Source: Patescibacteria group bacterium
GTDB taxonomy: Bacteria > Patescibacteriota > Patescibacteriia > 2-12-FULL-60-25
Direction: 5' to 3'
Length of the DNA: 16,833 nt
NCBI GenBank assembly: GCA_018061485.1
Contig: JAGOUA010000007.1
Span: 7,986 to 24,818 of the forward strand
Part shown: positions 5,821 through 12,308 of the stretch, in pieces
Layout: each line of letters opens with the position of its first letter
How positions within the stretch are numbered: position 1 is the first letter of the stretch
Notes under the pieces: generated by a model
Told to the model about the DNA's origin: nothing
Seen by the model: only the letters and a program-made list of their open reading frames with translations
Databases searched by the model: none
Made by a program: the position numbers and the translations under genes

Positions 5821-6438
5821 TCAGATCTGGTACACCTCGAAAGACAGGATCGGCCCATTGGGACCCGGACAGAGATCCAAGATCACCGCCTCCAGCCGAC
5901 CCGTGATCTCGTCCTGAAAGAGACCCTCCAAGGGCAACCGCAGAACAAGATCTCCCGGCAAGCGTTTTCCATAGACCGCCAGAAAGGTCAGGGCCTCAAA
6001 CCAAGAAATCGCTACATGAGCGCCTCCGCTACAAGTTTTATCGCGCCAGAAGGACAACGAGACCGTGGTCCAGTATACCGTATTGCTGCGCGCAGCATCT
6101 TCGCCGCTGGGCACGAACCGCCACCCACCAATCATCTCCAATTCCTGAAGATTCACGTGGGGCAAACGGGAGCCCATCACAGGAAAGGCGCGCGCTACCC
6201 CAGCCACCAATGCCACCAGCGTATCGTTGAGATCGGTTTCATCATCCGACGACGGAACAAATACACAGAGCGGAAACTCTCCATCCCGAGCAGGCGATTG
6301 GGGCGACTCCCGCCACAGGCCATCAACCATCTCATCGGGCAAGATGAGCCCACCAGCCCCCAAAACGTCACACAGCTTGTTAAAGGCTTCGCGGTACCCG
6401 TTCTGCGCACCCGTCGGCTGTACCTGATCGATCTCCAT
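5821..6438 (-). CDS. Hypothetical protein, GC-rich, family not recognised
   Basis: 205 residues from the ATG at 6436-6438, chosen because GTGAGG stands 6 nt upstream; an upstream in-frame Met (6471) has no such site. The protein begins MEIDQVQPTGAQNGYREAFN and looks soluble and cytoplasmic, with no signal peptide. The middle has SSDDETDLNDTLVALVAGVA, and the second half is tryptophan- and beta-rich (GGWRFVPSG, TVYWTTVSLSFWRD, LPGDLVLRLPLEG). Two cysteines occur late in the chain. No catalytic motif is evident to me. It is flanked by its own promoter and terminator and shares high G/C and a Shine-Dalgarno start with the gene at 4749-5687, but separate transcription argues against a functional pair. 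Confidence 0.65.
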   Translation of the reverse strand: MEIDQVQPTGAQNGYREAFNKLCDVLGAGGLILPDEMVDGLWRESPQSPARDGEFPLCVFVPSSDDETDLNDTLVALVAGVARAFPVMGSRLPHVNLQELEMIGGWRFVPSGEDAARSNTVYWTTVSLSFWRDKTCSGGAHVAISWFEALTFLAVYGKRLPGDLVLRLPLEGLFQDEITGRLEAVILDLCPGPNGPILSFEVYQI

Positions 6439-6497
6439 GGCAAACCTCACGCTTCTCTCGAGGGAAAACACCCTGTTTTCGCCGGAGAAGGTGCATC

Positions 6498-6526
6498 AGT
6501 AAACCATAAAACACAAAACATGTCCA
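6498..6526 (-). promoter_or_regulatory. Promoter of the 5821-6438 gene (TGGACA-17-TTTACT, extended -10)
   Basis: On the reverse strand TGGACA (6521-6526) lies 17 nt from TTTACT (6498-6503), and TGG precedes the -10. The -35 falls inside the terminator stem of rplS, so terminator and promoter are overlaid. Confidence 0.6.
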
Positions 6527-6546
6527 CCCCGAGAGATAGACATGTT
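6517..6546 (-). terminator. rplS terminator
   Basis: AACATGTC (6517-6524) is the exact complement of GACATGTT (6539-6546). In minus-strand RNA the stem can extend to 12 bp with a 6-nt loop, followed by a T-rich TTGTGTTTT tract. It starts 24 nt after the rplS stop. Confidence 0.75.
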
Positions 6547-6570
6547 GGAAAAACGGTTTTTTGCCAAGAA

Positions 6571-6942
6571 TTACGCCTGTGCTTTGGCTGGCTTGAGTTT
6601 GACGTTCTTGATCTCGCGAAGACGCTTTTTCGTGTCGCGGATAAAAGCAATGCTCTTGCGGCGTGTTTTGACGAGCTTCACGAGCTCGATCTTTTGCAAG
6701 GAAGGCATAGCGAGAGGAATGATACGCTCTACGCCGATACCACCAGACACCTTGCGAACCGTCATGGTCTCGGCTGGAGCTTTTCCGCCGACATTCATCA
6801 CGACGCCTTCAAAAACCTGCACACGCTCTTTTTCAGCGCCAGCAGCGTTCACATCCTTGATTTTGAGGTGAAGACGAACGGTCATACCCGTTGTCACCTG
6901 CTCGGGTTGAATCACGGCAGGCAAAGTAAGAGTCTCAGACAT
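6571..6942 (-). CDS. rplS: 50S ribosomal protein L19
   Basis: 123 residues starting MSETLTLPAVIQPEQVTTGM; the frame is open further upstream, but that part (MYGLTRPADS) has no homology and lies within the promoter. L19 sits at the 30S-50S interface. Family landmarks are the KIKD...RVQVFEGVV core, TVRKVSGGIGVERIIPL (equivalent to TvRKiSxGvGVER) and the basic C-terminus KTRRKSIAFIRDTKKRLRE. It is slightly longer than the common 115 residues because of a lysine- and alanine-rich tail (LKPAKAQA). Normally rplS follows trmD directly; here about 3.8 kb separates it from khpA, although all three are on the same strand. There is no Shine-Dalgarno site; a good promoter ends 13 nt before the ATG. Confidence 0.95.
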   Translation of the reverse strand: MSETLTLPAVIQPEQVTTGMTVRLHLKIKDVNAAGAEKERVQVFEGVVMNVGGKAPAETMTVRKVSGGIGVERIIPLAMPSLQKIELVKLVKTRRKSIAFIRDTKKRLREIKNVKLKPAKAQA

Positions 6943-6955
6943 ACAGAATGGCGCT

Positions 6956-6984
6956 ATCATAGCGGAATCCGCGGGTCTCGTCAA
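6956..6984 (-). promoter_or_regulatory. rplS promoter (TTGACG-17-TATGAT)
   Basis: On the reverse strand TTGACG (6979-6984) is 17 nt from TATGAT (6956-6961). The predicted start near 6949 leaves about 7 nt before the ATG. It lies between the uvrA stop and rplS, and no uvrA terminator is visible, so read-through may add to rplS expression. Confidence 0.75.
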
Positions 6985-6998
6985 CCCATACAAGGGTT

Positions 6999-9932
6999 TT
7001 ACCCTTTTTTGGTCTCTTTTGCCTTTTTTGGAGGGTGTTTTTTGAGCTCTTCGCGAAGATATTCAGCGGTGACCGTCTTGCGCTTAGCAAGCTGTTCAGG
7101 GGTGCCCTCAGCGACTAAAACCCCGCCTTTCGCGCCCCCTTCTGGCCCAATTTCGAGAATCCAGTCCGCTGTTCGCAGAACGTCAAGGTTATGCTCAATC
7201 ACCAGCACCGTGTTCCCGCGATCTACCAATGCTTGAATTACCACCAATAAGCGCTGGATATCCTCAAAATGAAGACCCGTGGTTGGTTCATCCAAGATAT
7301 AGAGCGTTTTTCCGGTACTCCGACGAGCCAACTCGGTGGCCAGCTTCACACGCTGCGCCTCTCCCCCGGAAAGCGTCGTGGCTGACTGCCCCAATCGAAT
7401 ATACCCAAGCCCCACCTCGTGCAACACGGCGAGCTTATCATGGATCGCTGGCTCTTCTGCGAAAAACCGCTTCGCTTCTTCGACCGTCATATCCAACACG
7501 TCAGCGATGGTTTTTCCGTGCCAGCTTACCTCGAGCGCCTCAGCGTTGTACCTCTTTCCACGACATTCCGGACAGTCAACGTAAATATCGGGCAAAAATT
7601 GCATGGAGATCTGAATCGCCCCATCGCCGCTACACGCCTCACATCGTCCACCGCCCTTCACATTAAACGAGAACTTTCCCGCATCAAATCCTCGCGCTTT
7701 CGCCTCAGGAATCTCGGTGAACAAGTCGCGAATCGCCGTGAACACATTGGTATAGGTAGCAGGATTTGAACGTGGCGTTCGACCAATGGGGCTTTGGTCC
7801 ACGGACACTACCTTATCGATATATTGTATACCCTCGATAGAACCATGCGCGCCAACAGGGTCTTTTGAGCCATAAAAATGATTGTTGAGCGCACGCCCCA
7901 AAATATCCAAAATAAGCGTGGATTTTCCGGATCCAGACACGCCCGCAACGCAAGTAAACGTGCCCAATGGAATAGACGCTGTTACGTTCTTGAGATGAAA
8001 CGCCGTGGCGTCTTTCACCGTGAGCGTCTTTCCATTCCCCTTACGGCGTGTCGCTGGCGTAGCAATGGCTTTTCTTCCAAAGATGTACGGAGCCGTGGGA
8101 GAATCTGGGTTCTTTTTGATCTCATTTAGGGTTCCTGCGGCCATGATGCGCCCGCCATATTCCCCCGCTCCTGGCCCAATATCCACCAAATAATCCGCCG
8201 CTTCCATCACCGCCTGATCGTGCTCAACGACAATCACCGTATTCCCCTGATCCCGCAACCGCTTAATTGTTTGAATCAACCGTTCATTATCGCGTTGATG
8301 CAAACCGATAGATGGCTCATCCAAAATATAGATCAGACCCGAAAGATCCGAACCAAGTTGCGCCGCCAAGCGAACGCGCTGCGCCTCTCCACCAGAAAGA
8401 GACATCGCGGCGCGATCCAGCGTGAGATACGAAAGACCAACATCCAACAGATGCTGCACGCGACGTGTTACCTCTTTCGCCGTTTGTTGAATCACTAAAC
8501 GATGCGCTTCGTCATCTGCGCACGGAAGCTGAACTGGCTCTTGTATCGCTTTGGAAGATTTTTTGACGGACGTTTTGAGAGCCCCGTGTCCCGCTTCGCG
8601 TTCAAACGTCGCAAAAAGGGCCGGCAACTCCTCGAGCGGTCGCGAAACAAGCTCTCCAATGGATATTCCCGCGACACGAACGGCCAATGCTTCGGGGCGC
8701 AGACGCTTTCCCTGACACGCCGGACACGTCAACACGCGCATGTATCCTTCGAGCTCTTTTTGGACGTATTCCGAATCAGTTTCTTTATGCTTCTCCTCAA
8801 GAAAGGCGATAAGTCCAGAAAAAACACACGTCTTCTGATCAACGGAATACACCACGTCACCCGTTCCTTCAAACAAGACACGGAGTTGCGGCTTGGTAAA
8901 CTCAGCAATCGGTGTATCCAGAGTAAAGCCATGCACCTCACCCACTGCTGCTAGCAATCGCAGCGTCGTTGTTTGATTGCCCGCGATACGCGTCAGCGGC
9001 TTGATTGCGCCTTGAGCGATCGTGAGACGCTTGTTCGGAATCACCAAACTCGGCTCAAGAACAAGCTTCGTTCCAAGTCCTGTACAGGCAGAACACGCGC
9101 CCTGAGGAGCGTTAAAGGAAAAGAGTCGCGGCTCAAGAGATGGAAAGGATCGATCGCACGCCGAACAATGCAACGAAGCAGACAACGCCCGTTCCTCCCC
9201 CGTCTTTATACCCACGGCAAGCACCATACCTTTACCAAGCTCTAATCCACGCTGTACTTTTGTGAGCACGAGCTTTTGCGCAAGACCCGCCTCTTCTATC
9301 ACGCAAACAAGCGCTTCAATCGAATGCGCGACCTGCTTGTCTAAACGCGTGTGCATCACCTCTTCACGATCAATCAGCACACCGTCTACACGCGCTTCTT
9401 GAATGCCAGAAGACTCAAGCGAGGCGAACACCAGTTTATGCTCCCCTTTTTGCTCTTTTACAAGTGGGGCGAGCAGCTGCACAGGTTCGCGCTTTGCCCA
9501 ACTCATTAGGTGCTCAGCAATACCCTCAGGGGACTGCGGGCGCAAGACCGCTCCACACCCCGTACACGAAGCGCACCCAGCGCGCGCATACAACACGCGT
9601 AAAAAATCGTAGATCTCCGTCACCGTTCCCACGGTAGACCGCGGATTATGCGAAGACGTCTTTTGATCGATAGCGACGGTTGGTGACAGCCCCGTAATCT
9701 CGTCCACATCGGGCTTGTCCTGCATCTCCATAAATTGCCGCGCGTACGACGATAGGCTCTCCATGTAGCGACGCTGCCCTTCAGCATGAATCGTATCAAA
9801 CGCGAGGGAAGACTTGCCCGATCCAGAAAGACCCGTCATCACGATAAACGCTCCCTTCGGCAAATCAAGGGAGACGTTTTTAAGGTTGTGCACGCGAGCA
9901 CCTTTGATGGAAATGACGGATGGTTGTTTCAT
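6999..9932 (-). CDS. uvrA: UvrABC excinuclease subunit A
   Basis: 977 residues from the ATG at 9930-9932, where homology begins (MKQPSVISIKGARVHNLKNV). UvrA is the damage-recognition ATPase of nucleotide excision repair and loads UvrB. The tandem ABC layout is complete: Walker A GLSGSGKS (34-41) and GVSGSGKST (about 667), two LSGGEAQRV signatures (about 514 and 855), and Walker B ILDEPSIGLHQRDNERL and ILDEPTTGLHFED. Zinc-binding pairs include HCSAC with GACSAC, LTCPAC, and the late CEACSGDG with DCPEC (about 764-785). It is somewhat longer than E. coli UvrA (940), partly through an insertion before the first signature (around ALKTSVKKSSKAIQEP) and a lysine-rich tail. uvrB and uvrC are not in the window. 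No LexA-type box is recognisable. The start has only a weak purine stretch (GAGAGAG) upstream. Confidence 0.98.
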   Translation of the reverse strand: MKQPSVISIKGARVHNLKNVSLDLPKGAFIVMTGLSGSGKSSLAFDTIHAEGQRRYMESLSSYARQFMEMQDKPDVDEITGLSPTVAIDQKTSSHNPRSTVGTVTEIYDFLRVLYARAGCASCTGCGAVLRPQSPEGIAEHLMSWAKREPVQLLAPLVKEQKGEHKLVFASLESSGIQEARVDGVLIDREEVMHTRLDKQVAHSIEALVCVIEEAGLAQKLVLTKVQRGLELGKGMVLAVGIKTGEERALSASLHCSACDRSFPSLEPRLFSFNAPQGACSACTGLGTKLVLEPSLVIPNKRLTIAQGAIKPLTRIAGNQTTTLRLLAAVGEVHGFTLDTPIAEFTKPQLRVLFEGTGDVVYSVDQKTCVFSGLIAFLEEKHKETDSEYVQKELEGYMRVLTCPACQGKRLRPEALAVRVAGISIGELVSRPLEELPALFATFEREAGHGALKTSVKKSSKAIQEPVQLPCADDEAHRLVIQQTAKEVTRRVQHLLDVGLSYLTLDRAAMSLSGGEAQRVRLAAQLGSDLSGLIYILDEPSIGLHQRDNERLIQTIKRLRDQGNTVIVVEHDQAVMEAADYLVDIGPGAGEYGGRIMAAGTLNEIKKNPDSPTAPYIFGRKAIATPATRRKGNGKTLTVKDATAFHLKNVTASIPLGTFTCVAGVSGSGKSTLILDILGRALNNHFYGSKDPVGAHGSIEGIQYIDKVVSVDQSPIGRTPRSNPATYTNVFTAIRDLFTEIPEAKARGFDAGKFSFNVKGGGRCEACSGDGAIQISMQFLPDIYVDCPECRGKRYNAEALEVSWHGKTIADVLDMTVEEAKRFFAEEPAIHDKLAVLHEVGLGYIRLGQSATTLSGGEAQRVKLATELARRSTGKTLYILDEPTTGLHFEDIQRLLVVIQALVDRGNTVLVIEHNLDVLRTADWILEIGPEGGAKGGVLVAEGTPEQLAKRKTVTAEYLREELKKHPPKKAKETKKG

Positions 9933-10001
9933 GGCTCTCTCGACCAAGATCTCGTAAGGACTTCCAGAGAGCGTCAATTTGACACTCTCCTCTTGGGCGC
10001 G

Positions 10002-10030
10002 ACACTACCATCTGATGGGCACCATGACAA
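10002..10030 (-). promoter_or_regulatory. Candidate uvrA promoter (TTGTCA-17-TAGTGT, extended -10)
   Basis: On the reverse strand TTGTCA (10025-10030) is 17 nt from TAGTGT (10002-10007), with TGG before the -10. The leader would be about 63 nt. The -10 has only three consensus matches, so this is tentative. An 11-nt palindrome CCATCTGATGG (10008-10018) lies in the spacer and could be an operator. Confidence 0.4.
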
Positions 10031-10050
10031 GGGTCTGAAGAGACAGCGGG

Positions 10051-11127
10051 CTACTGGCAGACGCCTATACCTAGAGTCACAGCCGAGGGATTCACGAAGG
10101 TTATAAGATCGGACACATTGGTTACAGGCCTTGGCTCAAAAACGCAGGCGTTACTTACACATTGAATATCTACATCGCATCTTTGACCCATCGCACGACG
10201 AGGATGACAAAAATAAGGAGAGGTTCCCTCGACTTCAGTAACAGTGTCAACTAGATCTTCAACTCTCAATGATTGATTATTCGTCAGCGTGCGAACACCT
10301 CTTAGCGCCTCAGCGAAGTTCCACTTATCCGCCGGACAAGACTGTGTCGGCATAGGAGCTCCTGGAGTTAGGGCGGCGGCACTCGACGAAGCTTCGAATG
10401 CGCACGTTCCAGCGCCAAGCGTAAGATCCTCAGGAGAGCTTAATGAAGCCGGAACGTCTGTATCACTTCCTCCTAATGGCGAGATCCCCTGACAGGTACC
10501 CGATATGCACTGAACGTTCGCGTCACATTTTACCCCACCCAAACGCTTAAAAGCACAGGTCATAAAATCTACACTCACCCCACGTTCACGTAACACCTCT
10601 AATGAATCTCGCGATCCAGCTGGTCGTCGTGCGCCAATCTCTCTAGATGCCTCCGTCAGCGTCCAATGTTGACCGCTACAAGTTAAAGCTCTCGCGTTTG
10701 TGTTTAGCGCAACAGATCGAATCCTCGTCAAACCCGGAACCTGCAACGTAACGGTCTTAGGGTTGACGTTGTACAGAATAAAATACGCCAAAAAGAGAAC
10801 GGCCATCCCGCCAAGCGCATCAGTAATAATATTCTTCCCTGTTTTCACGTCGCCGTAGGTCGATCCTAGCAAGTAGCGGAATCCCCCGTACATCACCATG
10901 ATAATCGCGACAATCGTCACGATGCCTAACATATAGCCATAGACCCCCACGATGTACTGCGCCAGACCGCCTTCAGCCGCTACACTGCTCATTGAGCCGA
11001 TGGGCACCGATAAACGAACTTGGGTATTACTCCCCGTTGTTTGAGCGAAACTCACAAGAGGCAACACAAGCCCCGCACATGTGGCGCTCACTCCTACAAA
11101 ATACCGTCGTAGAGATGACCAGGACAT
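10051..11127 (-). CDS. VirB2/T4SS-pilin-like membrane protein with two exported six-cysteine modules
   Basis: 358 residues. Residues 1-28 form a signal peptide (SFA before Gln29). Residues 55-120 hold two membrane helices around MVMYGGFRYLLGSTYGDVKT and GKNIITDALGGMAV, the layout of VirB2/TrbC-type pilins common in CPR genomes. The remaining 240 residues are two tandem modules of six cysteines: 150, 191, 201, 207, 212, 242 and 264, 307, 317, 323, 328, 357. Gaps are 41-10-6-5-30 and 43-10-6-5-29. Each contains G-x-(K/R)-C-D-x4-Q-C-x4-C, resembling Dickkopf-type cysteine motifs (KCDANVQCISGTC, RCDVDIQCVSNAC), and ends in TLGxGxC. The twelve cysteines probably form disulfides outside the cell. 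The dsbA-like gene ends 11 nt upstream, so the genes are an operon. No other T4SS genes are in the window; a surface or pseudopilus role is an inference. No Shine-Dalgarno site is visible. Confidence 0.75.
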   Translation of the reverse strand: MSWSSLRRYFVGVSATCAGLVLPLVSFAQTTGSNTQVRLSVPIGSMSSVAAEGGLAQYIVGVYGYMLGIVTIVAIIMVMYGGFRYLLGSTYGDVKTGKNIITDALGGMAVLFLAYFILYNVNPKTVTLQVPGLTRIRSVALNTNARALTCSGQHWTLTEASREIGARRPAGSRDSLEVLRERGVSVDFMTCAFKRLGGVKCDANVQCISGTCQGISPLGGSDTDVPASLSSPEDLTLGAGTCAFEASSSAAALTPGAPMPTQSCPADKWNFAEALRGVRTLTNNQSLRVEDLVDTVTEVEGTSPYFCHPRRAMGQRCDVDIQCVSNACVFEPRPVTNVSDLITFVNPSAVTLGIGVCQ

Positions 11128-11138
11128 AAAGCGGAGGA

Positions 11139-11924
11139 TTATGGGGTGACTTGAGAAGCGCGTGCTTGTGCCTCTTCCAAGAATTGCTGAATCAAAAAGT
11201 CGAAATACTCTGATTGACGGTCGGTGGGAACGCCCTGAATACGAATACCGTTAAAAAAGTAGGTGGGCGTTCCTTGAACACCCGCTCGCAACCCGTCTGC
11301 CAAATCCTCACGAATTGATCCGGCAAAGATCTGTCCTTCGACGCACGTTCGGTATTTTGTCATATCAATACCTGCTTGCGCAGCATATCGCTCTACATCG
11401 GCAGGAGATTGCTGGGACTGATTAAGATAGAGCGCGTCATGCATCGCCCACCCTTTTGCATTGTCTTGCGCAAACGCGCATCGCGCCCCCAGTGCTGATT
11501 GAAATGCCTCCGGATGAATCTCTTCTATGGGAAAATCTCGAATAATAAAACGAACGCGATGTTGATATTTTACCATCGCCTCACGTAACGCCGCCGCCGA
11601 TCGCTGACAAAAAGGACACTGGTAGTCCAAGAAAGCTACTACCGTAAGAGGAGCATCAACAGGACCAAGAGACGGGCGACCATCTCGCGTGAGCGCTCGA
11701 AGATCCTGCTCCGTAATCTCTGTATTTGCCACTGCCCGACTCACGCTTGATTCGAGGGTTTGTCTATACCACGCCTCCGCCCCACCGGAACGGATCGCTA
11801 AAAATGACCGTATAAAGTAGTAGCCAAAGAGCACCATCATGCCGGCAAACAGGGCGACAACGGCAGAAAGGAGCACGTATCGCAATCGAATGCGTAAAAC
11901 ACGACCAAAGAGCGCGACTTGCAT
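11139..11924 (-). CDS. Membrane-anchored DsbA-like thiol-disulfide oxidoreductase
   Basis: 261 residues from the ATG at 11922-11924. Longer in-frame starts (to 11990) are rejected because a TGGTATGAT extended -10 lies just upstream of this ATG. Residues 16-42 are a single membrane helix after a basic N-terminus, placing the catalytic domain outside the membrane. The thioredoxin-like domain starts at about 85 (LGPVDAPLTVVAFLDYQ), with active site CPFC (103-106), the HPEA helix region typical of DsbA/BdbD and DSBA-like thioredoxin domains, and the cis-proline loop GTPTYFF (218-224). Two further cysteines (149, 194) could form a structural disulfide as in some DsbA proteins. The downstream gene encodes a protein with twelve exported cysteines, the likely substrate. 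No DsbB or VKOR partner is in the window. Confidence 0.9.
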   Translation of the reverse strand: MQVALFGRVLRIRLRYVLLSAVVALFAGMMVLFGYYFIRSFLAIRSGGAEAWYRQTLESSVSRAVANTEITEQDLRALTRDGRPSLGPVDAPLTVVAFLDYQCPFCQRSAAALREAMVKYQHRVRFIIRDFPIEEIHPEAFQSALGARCAFAQDNAKGWAMHDALYLNQSQQSPADVERYAAQAGIDMTKYRTCVEGQIFAGSIREDLADGLRAGVQGTPTYFFNGIRIQGVPTDRQSEYFDFLIQQFLEEAQARASQVTP

Positions 11925-11930
11925 AGAGCT

Positions 11931-11939
11931 ATCATACCA
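11931..11939 (-). promoter_or_regulatory. Extended -10 promoter of the dsbA-like operon
   Basis: TGGTATGAT on the reverse strand puts the -10 hexamer (11931-11936) 6 nt before the ATG, so the mRNA should begin at the start codon itself. No convincing -35 lies 16-18 nt upstream, as is common for TGn-extended promoters. TATGATAGC is also the -10 region of rplS. Confidence 0.55.
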
Positions 11940-11982
11940 CATTCTCAAAACGTCTTCTCTTTCAAGAAAATGAGCCCTCATA

Positions 11983-12011
11983 TTGACCAAAACCCCTTTT
12001 TTTCGTAGGAT
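11983..12011 (+). promoter_or_regulatory. secG promoter (TTGACC-17-TAGGAT)
   Basis: TTGACC (11983-11988) is 17 nt from TAGGAT (12006-12011). The predicted start near 12018 gives a leader of about 10 nt, pyrimidine-rich and lacking a Shine-Dalgarno site. Confidence 0.6.
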
Positions 12012-12028
12012 GAGTACTATCTTCTTCT

Positions 12029-12250
12029 ATGCGCCAAACTCTTCTTGCGAGTGTCATGATCGTCTTGTCCGTCTTGTTAACGGTTCTTGTACTTGTTCAA
12101 CAGCGCGAAGGCGGTCTGGGAACAGCATTCGGGGGCGAAGGCAACGTTTTTCGCACCAAACGCGGTCTTGAAAAAGGTCTTCACTATGTCACCATCGCGA
12201 CCGCCGTGGTCTTTGTCGGTGTGGCTATCTTGAACCTTCTTTTGGTATAA
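12029..12250 (+). CDS. secG: Preprotein translocase subunit SecG
   Basis: 73 residues, two membrane helices (about 4-24 and 51-72) joined by the cytoplasmic loop VQQREGGLGTAFGGEGNVFR. The Q-x-(R/K)-x-G-G-L-G-x-x-F-G-G core is the SecG signature. SecG is the accessory subunit of the SecYEG channel and helps SecA cycle. No secE or secY is nearby, which is normal for secG. The start codon follows a short pyrimidine-rich leader without a Shine-Dalgarno site. The TAA stop lies within the -10 of the downstream solute-binding gene, so the two genes are tightly packed and read-through from secG is possible because no terminator is visible. Confidence 0.93.
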   Translation: MRQTLLASVMIVLSVLLTVLVLVQQREGGLGTAFGGEGNVFRTKRGLEKGLHYVTIATAVVFVGVAILNLLLV

Positions 12251-12251
12251 T
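12243..12251 (+). promoter_or_regulatory. Extended -10 TGGTATAAT over the secG stop codon
   Basis: A perfect TATAAT (12246-12251) preceded by TGG overlaps the secG TAA and is the centre of the palindrome GGTATAATACC. The -35 region is poor. It would start a transcript near 12258 for the solute-binding gene, with a leader of about 50 nt. Confidence 0.55.
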
Positions 12252-12283
12252 ACCAAGCGTGGAAGCTGGGCTTTCGCGCTAGG

Positions 12284-12308
12284 GCTAGAGACCATCTCTT
12301 TCTCTAGC
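12284..12308 (+). repeat. Hairpin abutting the start codon of the solute-binding gene
   Basis: GCTAGAGA (12284-12291) pairs perfectly with TCTCTAGC (12301-12308) around a 9-nt loop. Its last base is adjacent to ATG 12309, and no Shine-Dalgarno site is present. It could limit or guide ribosome access. Confidence 0.6.

Noticed and set aside
6016..7236. A 406-codon plus-strand open frame
   Set aside because: It runs antisense through three well-supported minus-strand genes (the 5821-6438 gene, rplS and the end of uvrA) and their promoters. The translation has no recognisable domain, so it is a shadow frame.
9955..9985. TTGACG (reverse strand) as a uvrA -35
   Set aside because: At 17 nt spacing the matching hexamer is CGAGAT, with no acceptable -10 at neighbouring spacings; the pair at 10002-10030 is better, though still weak.
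10008..10018. CCATCTGATGG palindrome as an SOS/LexA box before uvrA
   Set aside because: It does not match CTGT-N8-ACAG or the GAAC-N4-GTTC type; kept only as an unassigned palindrome.
11125..11143. CATAAT as an internal promoter for the pilin-like gene
   Set aside because: No -35 at 16-18 nt, and the gene lies 11 nt after the dsbA-like stop, so co-transcription is simpler.
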